DNA of 64,000 nucleotides from Gigantopelta aegis. Lineage: Eukaryota > Mollusca > Gastropoda > Neomphalida > Peltospiridae. The notes beneath the pieces are model-generated. The model was not told the DNA's origin. It searched no databases and worked only from the letters and a program-made list of their open reading frames with translations. Position 1 is the stretch's first letter, and each line of letters opens with the position of its first letter. The position numbers and the translations under genes were made by a program. The stretch spans positions 80,520,920 to 80,584,919 of the forward strand of contig NC_054702.1 in the NCBI RefSeq assembly GCF_016097555.1. The letters are read 5' to 3'. Below, in pieces: positions 12,009 to 24,500 of this stretch.

Positions 12009-14467
12009 TTAAGAACTATAGGTAAATCTGTTTGCAGGACAAATACTGGGGCTTTTCAGTGGTAAACGAAACAAACAGTAGTGTAAAATAACAGCAAGAA
12101 TCAAGGATCCTGTCCTGACTGGTCCAAGGACTAAAGCTTTCGTCCCATATGCTCTTGGAAATTCTGTGAGTGTTATGTAAGCTTGAAACACCAGCATGGT
12201 CAGGAATGGCACATCCAGCTGTAGGAATTTCTGCCATCTGCCGATCTGCCTGGCTTTAATCTCCTTCAGATTGCCACTAGCAATGTACAGCAGGTCAACG
12301 GTATTGCTTACAAATAGTAGAAGAGGAATATTGAAAGTTATCATCTGAAAAATAAAAGATGACGATTAGAACATATGTTTTAGTTTTACACTCATGAATA
12401 AAGCTTTGTTTCCATAAAACGTCTAACATTAGTTAATTTCCATGGGGGATTTTCGTATTTACAAACCAAATACAGTAAAACCCCACCTAACGACCACCCC
12501 GATTCTAAGACCACCCCACTAAACAGACCACTTTTTAGAAGACCGGAATATTTCCTTCATATTTAATAGCAAAAATTACCCGGTATTCAGACCACCCTGC
12601 TATTGCGGATTACGACCAGTAAAGTCAGTCCCAATCGTCGTTTTGCCTATATTTCGACCCCGCCAGTGCGACCAAACTACGATATCAATATCTCATATTT
12701 GTTCATTCCCAAGGCTGTTCAACAATAACTGATATAAATTTAATGCTTGCTTTGTTTTAGCCGAGACTGGAACAGGTAACAGGAAGTAAAGTAAACACCA
12801 ATGTTCTGTCTTTTGAAATGAATTAAAACTGTTAAAGAGAGATACACGTTTAAGTCGTTGAAAAACCGCCCATCGCAATCTGTTCACATAACCAACTTTC
12901 AGTTTCCGGAAAACATTGTCAACTGATTAATATTAATGAAGCGATGTAACGCGCTGATTGGCTGCAAGCCAGTCATCAGACTCTAGAGCCGACACTCATT
13001 CGGATTACGAGAACAGGCATTCCACGCGTCAACTAAATAGCATTGTAACCAATAAACTGTCTATACAAATTGCAATAGCCATTCCAGCGGAAAGTCGCTA
13101 TAATCACGTTTGATGTTGAAAGAAACGATACAGGTCAGAAGTCGGCATGACACGTGTTTAATGCTTATGTACCTGTTGTTCGAAGATACAGCCTAAATCT
13201 ACCGAGTCTAATAAAATGTGTTAATGATAATTAGGACACAATTTACCGACTAATTCACTAGGAAACAAAAGAAGTGTTGTTATCCGTTATTGAGATGTGT
13301 AATGACTGAGGCCACAAAGTGAGTTGTGTTTTTTTTTTTTATTTGACCCTGTCGAAGTGAGGTAAACGGTAAACACTACGAATGCTGTATTTCTTCCGTT
13401 ATATCGGCAGAGGTAATATCAACGTTTGAAATGGGAACCCCCAAAAAGGGTAAATCACGCTGTGAATTGACTTTGAAACAAAAAGTTACTTTAATAAATG
13501 ACAGTCCAGGAAAACGTCAACTCACGCTTGCAGAGAAATTCAGTATCGGAAAAACGCAAGTACAGTTAATATTGAAAAGAAAGCCAGAGATTTTGGATGG
13601 CTACGAGAAAAATAAAGATAATGATCGAAAACGTTTATGTGTACGTTCTCCTGTAGAACAGCTGAATACATTAATGTGGGAATGGTTTCAACGCATGCGC
13701 AGTCAAGATGTACCGATTTCAGGCCCCATGTTAAAAATGAAAGCTTTGAAATATGCAACTGAACTTGGAATTGCAGAAAGTGAGTTTAAGGCTTCAAATG
13801 GCTGATTAAACAGATTCAGGCAACGACACAATATAGCCTTTGGAATAATCAGTGGAGAAAGTGCCAGCGTTTCAGACGAGGATGTCGCGAAGTGGATGGA
13901 AAAGTTGCCTGACATTGTTTCGGGTTACGCTTCATGTGACATTTATAACATGTACGAGACTGGACTGTTTTAAAAACCTTCTAAATGTTAGTAATTCGGT
14001 AATAGGACCACCCCATTATTAAGACCAATTTTCGTAAGTCCCACAGGTGGTCTTAATAGAGGAGTTTCACTGTAATATCAAATTACTAATACTGGCAATG
14101 TTAAAAAATAAAAGATGACGATTAGAATATAATTATAGTTTTACACCCCTGCATCAAACTTTGCTCACATTCCAAGTTTTAAGGTTTTTACATAATTTAG
14201 TTAATTTCCATGTTATTTGTATTTACAAGCCAAATAACATCAATACCAAGTGATCCAATTACTGACTAATACTGACTATGTTCAAAAATAAAAGACGTTG
14301 ATTAGAACATATTATTTAGTTTTACACTCTTGCATCAAGCTTGGCTTCCATAATAAGTTCCATTCCAGGTTTTAACATTAGTTAATGGGATTTTTTGTAT
14401 TAACAAACCAAATAATAAAAAATAAAAACCCAAAGTGATTCAATTACTAATACTGGCAATGTTGAAA

Positions 14468-14503
<36 letters not shown>

Positions 14504-17500
14504 GTACAAGATACCTGAAAAATTCCATAGAAGAAGGTATGACTCCCAGGCAGGAAAGTGCCTTTGACAAAGATTCCCCACACAAACACCACTCCTGTAT
14601 GCCCTTCAAGCATTTCACCAGCAAACCATGGACCTGTAAACAAATATGAACATGTCTATGGTCATTATACACATTATTTAGGGGTGGGACGTCGTAGCTA
14701 AGTGGTACAGCGCCTAATATGCGATCAATCTAGGATCAATACCTGTCGGTGGTCCCATTGGGTTATTTCTCATTCCAGCCAGTGCTCCACAACTGGTGTA
14801 ATAAAGGCTGTGGTATCTACTATCCTGTCTGTGGGATGGTGTATACAAAAGTAGCCCATGAAGTGGCGACAGCGGGTTTCCTCTCTCAAAATCAGTGTGG
14901 TCCTTAACCATATGTCTGATGCCATATAACCATAAATAAAATTTGTTGAGTGCATCATTAAATAAAACATTTCCTTCCTTCCTTATACACATTAACACTC
15001 AATTATATGCTGTACTCAATTTATGAGTCTCATTTAAAAACTGTTTTGTGCTCTTGCCATGAAACTAAAACAAGCCATAAACTTGTTACATAAAGTTTTG
15101 TTGTAAATATGTTCATGAAATAACCTTTATACACAGTACTCAGAATGGTAATGCAGACTTTGCAAAAAACTACTGGTACAACAGTGGTCTCTTAACCAGG
15201 TGACTGCTAGTACATGTTTGACTGCAGTTGTTTACTAGATTAACTATTTAACTAAACTGTACTTATATAACAGAGATATATGTAGCTGGCTCTGTTGTAA
15301 AGGGCACTCTGTATCACAACCACCTGTTTTAAAGACAACTACAGGTATATCCATTCTCCATAAATATACATCTATGTTAACCCGTATATAAAAGGTAACT
15401 CTTCCTGAAGATATTATTTTGTAAATCTGCTTAAGTGGTCTTTATAGACCGATTTTATTGCAATGATACATGAAAAAGCACTGTTATTCTAATACTCATG
15501 CAGATCATACCAAATGTAATGTAAAGAACACTGCCCAGCAGAGAGTAGTAAGTAAGGTTTATTCTTGAGGTAAGCCACAACTTCCACAGCCACCGGTTGA
15601 ACAGGTAATATACAGTACCACCACCTGAAAATATATTACAATTTTGTAAAAATGTAAATATAGGTGTAAATTAATAATACAATGTTTCAGCAGAAACAGC
15701 CATTATAGTTGGGCTTGAATTTAACAGCAGTCATATGGCAAATAGTCCCCGTTTCCTAGTCATATTTCAATATAGTGCCCTGAAAATTAAACAGTTTTAT
15801 GGCCAAATTGTCCTGGCCTTATTTTCCATGTTACTAATTTAGTCATCATACTCGAACACAACTCCTGACAGTTGTTTTATTGTGACAACATGAAACGGTT
15901 CACATTCTTTATTTTGCTTGGGTGCTGTTGTGTTATATTAAGACACTTATCTTATAATTTGCCAAATTAGAGGCCTGATATAGTCTTCAATAGATTCAAA
16001 AGCAAATTATTTAATAATTTAGTAAGTCTAGGCACATTAATTTAGGTCTTTTACTAGCCTGATGGTTTTCACTGTTAAATCTGAAAATATAGTTGATAAA
16101 ATGATACATACCAAGTGTTCCCAAACTATGGACACATTGGCAAAATCTACATGCATTCTAAAAAAGGTTTTAAAAACTCCCGAAACCCTCAACTTTATTT
16201 CAAAAACTTTAATTATTACTGTTCAGGATCTTTACCAATTGCTCTGATTTTATCCCTATGTACAACATGTACTTTTATTCTTTCTTTTTTTTGCCACACA
16301 GAATTGTTTTTACTCACAGTATTTCCATCCATTTAGTTGAAATGTGATTATAAACAATAATACTGCAGGTGACTCTTAAACTCGTGTAGCTTTTACTTGA
16401 GGACCTCACACCTTTTTATAACCTTTAACAATATAATTTTGTTATCTATCAAAATCCAGACTTTTGTAATATTCTACACAATGATATGATATTAGCCAAT
16501 ACAATAGCTGCATTATAGAAGCCTAAACTAAGTTCATATGGCAAATTCTTGTCCTATGCTAATCTTTGACAAATGCCAATATAGGATTTGTAACTTTTTG
16601 CCCTTGAAAAACCCCAGAGAGAATTTGAGTTAATTTGATGGTGTAACCAAACTAACAAACATATTTACGCTTACCATCCAAAAAGAAATTTCTAATGTTT
16701 GTTGACTGCCTTAAAAATCCAAGTAGCAGTATGTAAGCAAACACCATCACTGCAAATATGAATTTACCCTGAAATAAAATAACATATGACGTGTGGTTAA
16801 AAATACAGATGACGTTCATGTTATTGCTAATTTCTTATATATTATGTCCCAACAATGTTCTATTGTCTCATAACCAATATTAAGTACCCATATTGAGATT
16901 CTTGTAAGTCACTCTAAATATTGCCATATAACTTCTTTTTTTGTTGTTGTATAGCTCATATTAGAATTATCTATATTGAAATAGGTATAGGTAAAGGTAT
17001 AGATAACACTTAGTTCAGTATCGTGTCGCAATTCGCTATGCAATTTTCAGAGATCACAACATAATTTTAAAACATTAAACAGTAGTTGCTAATCAATTTT
17101 CAACTGACTAGAAATACCACTAATCAAGATTTTGAAAACAAAATGTTCCCTGAGGTATAGGTATAGAGATTTAGATATGGATATAGACATAGATATACAG
17201 GGCTAACTCTGGCACTCGCCAAATTCGCCAATTGTGAATTTCAAAAACAATTGTCAAATTTTATTTTAATTTGGCAAAATAATTTCATGAAATAAATGAT
17301 AATTTGTTAGAAGATAATTGGGTTTCTGCCCTTTTTTAAGTTTAGAAGATAATTTGGTGAAATTTTCTGCTTATCCAGAGCTAGCTCTGATATAGATTTT
17401 TATTCTTAGACTATATCTAATTTTACAACAAAAAAAAGAATAGATAACTTACAACCGTAAAAATATTCATCATCAAAATCATACGAGGAATGAGAGAAAA

Positions 17501-18487
17501 TTCAGGTGCAGATCCATCTAGAGAAAAGGGCTGCAACACCGTTTTAGTATTGCTTTCGCTATCCTGATCAAAAATAGAAGTAATAAAACTATTATCACAC
17601 TTACAGTGTACATGTATATAACTCATCTGTTTTAAGTAATATACTTTTTTATTTTTTTATTCTGTTTCTTTTTCTTTTTCTCTCTTAGAAAACATTTAAG
17701 TACCCACTACTGTAAATCGCAAAATTATTACAAGTTGTTAGTAATTCAAGAGTTGTGTCAGTTCAATAATTATAATAAAATTTAATAAACAATTTAAATC
17801 GAAACATGTGATTTTCTGGTAAAATTCAAGCACTTTTTTATGTTATTTACAAGAAAAAAGTAAGAACTGACAAAATGTGCATTCTGGACAAGTGAAACAT
17901 ACAGTTTATATCTTTGATTTACAAGTTAAATGTTTAAGTGAAACTTGTTTTTTGCGGATATGTAACAAATAGAATATTACACCTGTGTACATTACATACC
18001 ATTATCATATAAGTATTAACTCATTGTTGCAAAACATATCCAATTCACTTTTGCTCATTGATAATATGTTTCAAAACAACTCATAGATAAATGGTATGTT
18101 ACAGCCACTCATGAAGTATTCCTGATCGTTTTATACTTTGAACAGATACTAACAGTAATATAGTTTGTGGGTCAAAATGGTAGATAATCCAAATAATTAT
18201 GTCACTGAACTGTGACTTGTCTCATGCATAAACAGGAATGAAATAATTAAACGCTAGTTCCCAGGGGTAAAAACTTTAAAATATTTTACTTTAACTGTGA
18301 CTTCAATGGTGTGCAGCCCCACAGTGTATATGGCTGGATTCCACTTAATAACATATAGCGGCCCATTTACATGTTTAGCCTCTCCAAGAATATCATCATC
18401 AATGTGAACAGACACTGATAATATCTTTAAGTGACTGAACACCAACACTCTGTAAAAAAAAAAAAAAAAAAATAAATAATAATAAAA

Positions 18488-18525
<38 letters not shown>

Positions 18526-21500
18526 CTCTATATTCATCATATATTAGCTAGCATATCCAGTGTAATCAAAGTACTCTATATTTTTAAGATCACATATTTT
18601 GATAACTTTATATTTACATTAAGAACTGTTTGATCTGTTGTACATGTACATGTAAGCTACGAACATTTATGGAACTATATAAAACTAATGATTTTCATAG
18701 CTTTAGAAAAAAGAAAATTCAATTTATTTCTCTTTTGACAGAGACAAAATTAATCAATAAAAGACTAATACTGACCTCACGTGAGTGGACAGCTGGATTC
18801 TTTCTATGGATTCAAATGGAGAATGGAACTGAGCATTCTTTGGGTTGGTAATCAAAATAACAGGCCAGTCACCAAGATGGACATCCACAAAAGACAGAAG
18901 ATCATGGTCAACTACCAAAACCCTAAACCTAAAAAGGAAAATGTATGACTTTTATTTCTAATCTGCTTATGTTTTCTTAAATATAAAAAAAAAACCTATT
19001 TTACAAAGTTTTCTTTTTAAAATGTCAGCTGACCCAATATATTATTTTTAGAAGGGAAAAATCTGAAAAAAACCTGTTATCAATCAGTTAATGAACCAAT
19101 GATTAATTAATAATTGATTAAATGTATTTTGTGCTTTCGGGAACTTAAATCTCTTTTCTACTTTTATTCCAAACACATTTGAGTTGTATTTTTAAAACTG
19201 AAATTAACAGATAATAATAATAAAAAAGAAGATACCTGATAAAATGAAAATAAAACTTTTTCAAATTTCAGTTGGATAAAATAATTAAAATGTTTATATA
19301 TTTCTCACAGTATTGTTTGCATAAAATAAATATCTCGCTGCCAGTCTGAATAAATAGTAAAATTAATGTAAATTGAATATTGTATTTAATTTTACTTGAT
19401 CATGATACTTGCACTTGATTTTTTGGTAAAATCATTCAATAAAGCAAAATGTTGACTATCTATACAAACTAAAGACTTGCATTCTGTTATCACGTCAGTC
19501 TCTGACCAAAATGTTGACTATCTATACAAATTGAAGACTTACATTCTGTTATCATGTCAGTCTCTGACCAAAATGTTGACTATCTATACAAATTGAAGAC
19601 TTACATTCTGTTATCACGTCAGTCTCTGACCAAAATGTTGACTATCTATACAAATTGAAGACTTACATTCTGTTATCACGTCAGTCTCTGACCAAAATGT
19701 TGACTATCTATACAAATTGAAGACTTACATTCTGTTATCACGTCAGTCTCTGACCAAAATGTTGACTATCTATACAAATTGAAGACTTACATTCTGTTAT
19801 CACGTCAGTCTCTGACCAAAATGTTGACTATCTATACAAATTGAAGACTTACATTCTGTTATCACGCCAGTCTCCTAACTCAAGCTCAAGGGTCCCTGTC
19901 TTCTGCCTTGTGTACATGTCAGTTACAAATCCACCCAGGGTATGTAGATGGCCACAAAGATAGACAATTCCATTCCTAACACCAGCAAATGGGAAAAAAA
20001 TGATGGTAGATTTAAACAGAAAGCATACATACTTCAATAATATTACACATTATTAAAATATAAATGAATGTGAATTAAAATAAATGCAATAAAATATTAC
20101 ATTAAGGTACATTAAGTTGTACAAAAAGAATTCTACATGAGTGACCATTAGATACCATTTATCTTTATACAAGTTGTTTTAAAATTATTTAACAAGTGAA
20201 AGTGTGTTGGATACGTTTTTAAACAATGACTTGTGAGATAAATGGTATCTAACAGACACAAATGTGGTATTCTATTTCTTACATATATTCAAAACCCAGG
20301 TTTAAACATCTTTTTCAACTCAAACTTATTTACTGCCCTAGCACTGGTACATCATAAAGAAAGTTAAGATTGTTGTATGTGATAGCAATTCTCTAGAAAT
20401 GCAAATATAAAATACAACTGCTTTGCTAAATGAAAAGAGTAGCCCTTGAGTCAGCAGTAGGTGTCCTCTATCACAATAAAAGATTAACTTCTTTCCTAAA
20501 ATCCTGATCAAAATTATAACCAACCGTATTTTGTAAACAGACTATATCCAATGCATTGCATCTGAAAAGCTTAACTATATATTATTATACAACTGGCTGT
20601 TTCGATGTAATGTATCATGAATTTTCAATTTCAAACTGTTTGATTATATTCTGTCAAAATGGTGATTTTTTAGTTATAAGACCTAAAAAAAAAAAAAATA
20701 AAAAAAAAAAAACGTTTATCATGCCTGTTGTTTGTAAAACTGCTCAAGATAGTTTTAATACAGTCTTCATGTTTTATTCAAGGGATTTCTATGAGTAATA
20801 TGCAGTAAGTACAAACTGGTTGGGAATAACTTTCATTAGATTTCTTGAGAAGGCTTTGCTGATTGCTTAATTGTGAACATGACCTTAACTATAGATGGCT
20901 ATTATCACAGAACAGATATATCATAAGAACAGATATATCACGAGAACAGATATATCACGAGAACAGATATATCATGATCATCATATCAAAAATGACTACT
21001 GTCAGAGCCTGTGTGTAAACAAACCGCTATATATTAAGATAACTATTACTGTCATACCTCATAACATGCCTGATGCCTGGTGGATCCTGTACAATGAACG
21101 ATGTTGGATAGTGACCAAACCATATTGTCATATTGCTCTGCTCACTTTGCTCGGCATATCTTATCAGCTGTTGAACTCTGTCCTTTTCCAAGATAATAAA
21201 ATCTTATTAAGAAACTAATTCCTAGTATTTGTATTTCTCAAAAATTCTACCAAATTCTGAAACAATGATTTGTGCAATACATGAGTCCCCATTTTTTAAA
21301 ATTCACCAGGTTTTTATTTATTTATTGCTAAAAAAAAACCCGCCATTTATGTGTACGAAAGAGTTACTTGTTATCAAAGTGTCACAAAAATTTTATAAAT
21401 TAAAAAAAAGGTTCTACCATTGAGTTCATACATATGCAGAAAATGAAACAGTACAGAGTTGCAAATGAATTGTGAGTCATGCGTAAAGTGTAATGCAAGT

Positions 21501-24500
21501 TATCTCAACATTATAAGTCTTAGGCCTCATTAACCATATGTCTTCTTTCCAGATGCACATTTTAGCAAACACTCCATTTCACATTTTTATTAAATTAAAA
21601 ATATACTCACTTCGTTGAGCTGACCAAAGAAGTTAAATGGCCGTTTAGGCCCTGGGTCAGGACAGGCATCCACAGCTATAAAGGAGTACTTGCCAAAGTA
21701 TGTGGTGTATTGGTGCAGATAAGAGGTCATGTGTTCACCACCTTGCATCGAGTACTTCCTATAATTTAAACATGGTCACATTATCTACAATGAACACTGC
21801 CTTACACAACCAATTAAAACCAATAAACACTGCCTTACACAACCAATTAAAAACAATAAACACTGCCTTACACAACCAATAAACACTGCCTTACACAACC
21901 AATTAAAAACAATAAACACTTTCTTACACAACCAATTAAAACCAATAAACACTGCCTTACACAACCAATTAAAACCAATAAACACTGCCTTACACAACCA
22001 ATTAAAACCAATAAACACTGCCTTACACAACCAATTAAAACCAATAAACACTGCCTTACACAACCAATTAAAACCAATAAACACTGCCTTACACAACCAA
22101 TTAAAACCAATAAACACTGCCTTACACAACCAATTAAAAACAATAAACACTGCCTTACACAACCAATTAAAACCAATAAACACTGCCTTACACAACCAAT
22201 TAAAAACAATAAACACTTTCTTACATCAAATAACTAGCATATGATGTGTCCAAAACAAATAAAAGATCAATTACTTAATAGATAGTTATAGAATATTACA
22301 TTATATTACAATTACAAACTTTCGGTTGTTAATAGTGTTATACAGTTTTCTCTATTCTGATTAAACAACATCGCCTCTGATAAACCTTAAAAAAATGATG
22401 TCATTACATCAAATGGGATGCCATTACGTGAAACAAGGCACTCTTACCTGCAGGCCTAGAAAATGATTCTCAGGAGTCCGATTACATACCTGTAAAAATT
22501 TTGTGGATTCCGTAATTCTGGAACATTAAATGCATCTGAAAAAGCACAAACAAGAATTACTACTATTGTAAACCAGAAAAATAACGTGTGTATCAATTTT
22601 GTGTCGTTCGCACTCAACCTAAAGTCGCGAAATTTATACGCACACATTATTTTCCAGGTTAGAGTGTGCTTAGGTGGTGCCTGATTTTCTATAAACTAAT
22701 AAACCAATTTACTGATGTAACAGACATGTTCTGTTTCGCTAATCATGACCACTAATGTCGATTTACTCACATTTTTTGTTCTGAATTGCTAGATACTACA
22801 TGTCATAAAAACTTCATGTTTGCCTTTCAGTACTCTCATTCCGGAAATTAAACTCAAAATAATGCAAAAATAACAGGTAACTGAACAAGCTAACTTAAAG
22901 GTAGACTAAACTCCAACAAGAGCCTTATGTGTTGGAAAGATGCATACCCAGACCACCAACACATACTGACACTTTAACAAATGAAAAACGTGTAATTTTA
23001 GAATTAATAAAAAACCATGATTATTCCTGCTAACTGGGGGCAGCCATTTTGTTTCGTTTTTGTGATGTCCGGTGGTATAGCTTGGGGTGAAGTGACGTCA
23101 GCTCAGGTCCAACTTCTCTATTATGCACAGTGTAAACAAATGCTCTAACTTACGACAAGGCGCTTCGCTTTCATCAACCTGACTTGTAAAACAACATAAA
23201 TGACTTGATAGTATAATAAACTATTTAACTAAATATATTTCAATTTGCATCAATATAACGAAATGTAGTTATAGTATTTTTTTCTTTTAAAAAATCCAAA
23301 GAAAAAATGCATATTATTAGGCCTATTGGTAGGATACGTTCGAGCAAAAAAACGACCACTCACGATACCCAAGTGATAATTTTCTTTTCTCTGGCACTAC
23401 GTAATTGGTCAGTTTTGTGATTTTAGATGGGGAAAGTCTACTTAATCAAGGGTTTTACAAAATTACTTACAGTAATAAAGCTGGTAAAGTCCATTACTAT
23501 TTGAGGTTATCACACAATACCCTGTGATCTTAATAAAAGAGGCACGTCTTTTTAGTATGTCTAGACACAGTGTCTAGGGACCGTCTAAATATACACCTGC
23601 CAATCAAGAACCACAGGTACAGGCCACGGAAAGAAAAGACCAATTAACCAAGAAAACACTCCGACTATTATTTCAGTACGTGGGTTAATTTATATATAAA
23701 ATATAATACAGTTTCAACACTCTGACAACGGTGGTTTATTTTGTATTGAAAAATAAACCACATATACACATTGCTGTGTTACTGGGATGGATATCATTAC
23801 AGAACATTGCGATGCATCCACAAAAATCAGGTATGTTTTGTTTCTTCAGTTCAAAGACTAATTCCTGATGTGACACGTTTTGTATTACGTAACTACCAGC
23901 TCACCAGAGGGCGTATTCACTGGGATGGTACAAAATGGCTGCGCCCGTTATATATAATAGCCGTCACATTTAACCGTTTTATTAATTAACTATACGATTA
24001 TACATGTTGATTTTAAGCAATAATGTGCATTATGTATCGTTGAATACGTACACCAGTCCAAAAGCCTTGCTTTAGCATTCCTTTAAGTTGTACTTTTTTC
24101 TCTACTATTTATTAATGAGCACCACCTCAATCTTTGGCAACTAAACGTTAATTGTTAACAACTAAAGGCATGAGCTGTGTTCCTGCATCACGCCAAGTGG
24201 GTAATCCTCTTTACTTGGTTTCTAAGACAATTGTTTGATGTAGTAACAGGAAACACTGCTTTTTTGGACATTGTATAAATTCATAACAATCACACCAACA
24301 ATAGGTTATGTTAAAAGTTAGGTGACAGGGAGAGCTAGGGTCCTTTTGATTTAAGATTAGTCACAGCCTCAATCACATAGTTTCACATGGGCTCATGACA
24401 TGGATATAGCTAATATAGAGGTGATAACATTCATCAATCTCCACTTCCTAACACTTACATTTATGCTAGGGTTGTGTGGATGGGAGGGCCCAGGGAAATT

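Noticed and set aside
14695-14760. A tRNA gene
   Set aside because: Promoter boxes are present, but the sequence is the head of a SINE with target duplications and no clean cloverleaf.
21785-22216. 143- and 113-residue open frames of repeating FNWLCKAV or IGCVRQCLL
   Set aside because: They are the 33-bp minisatellite read in two frames; a 33-base unit stays open by arithmetic. They lie in an intron of TMEM62.
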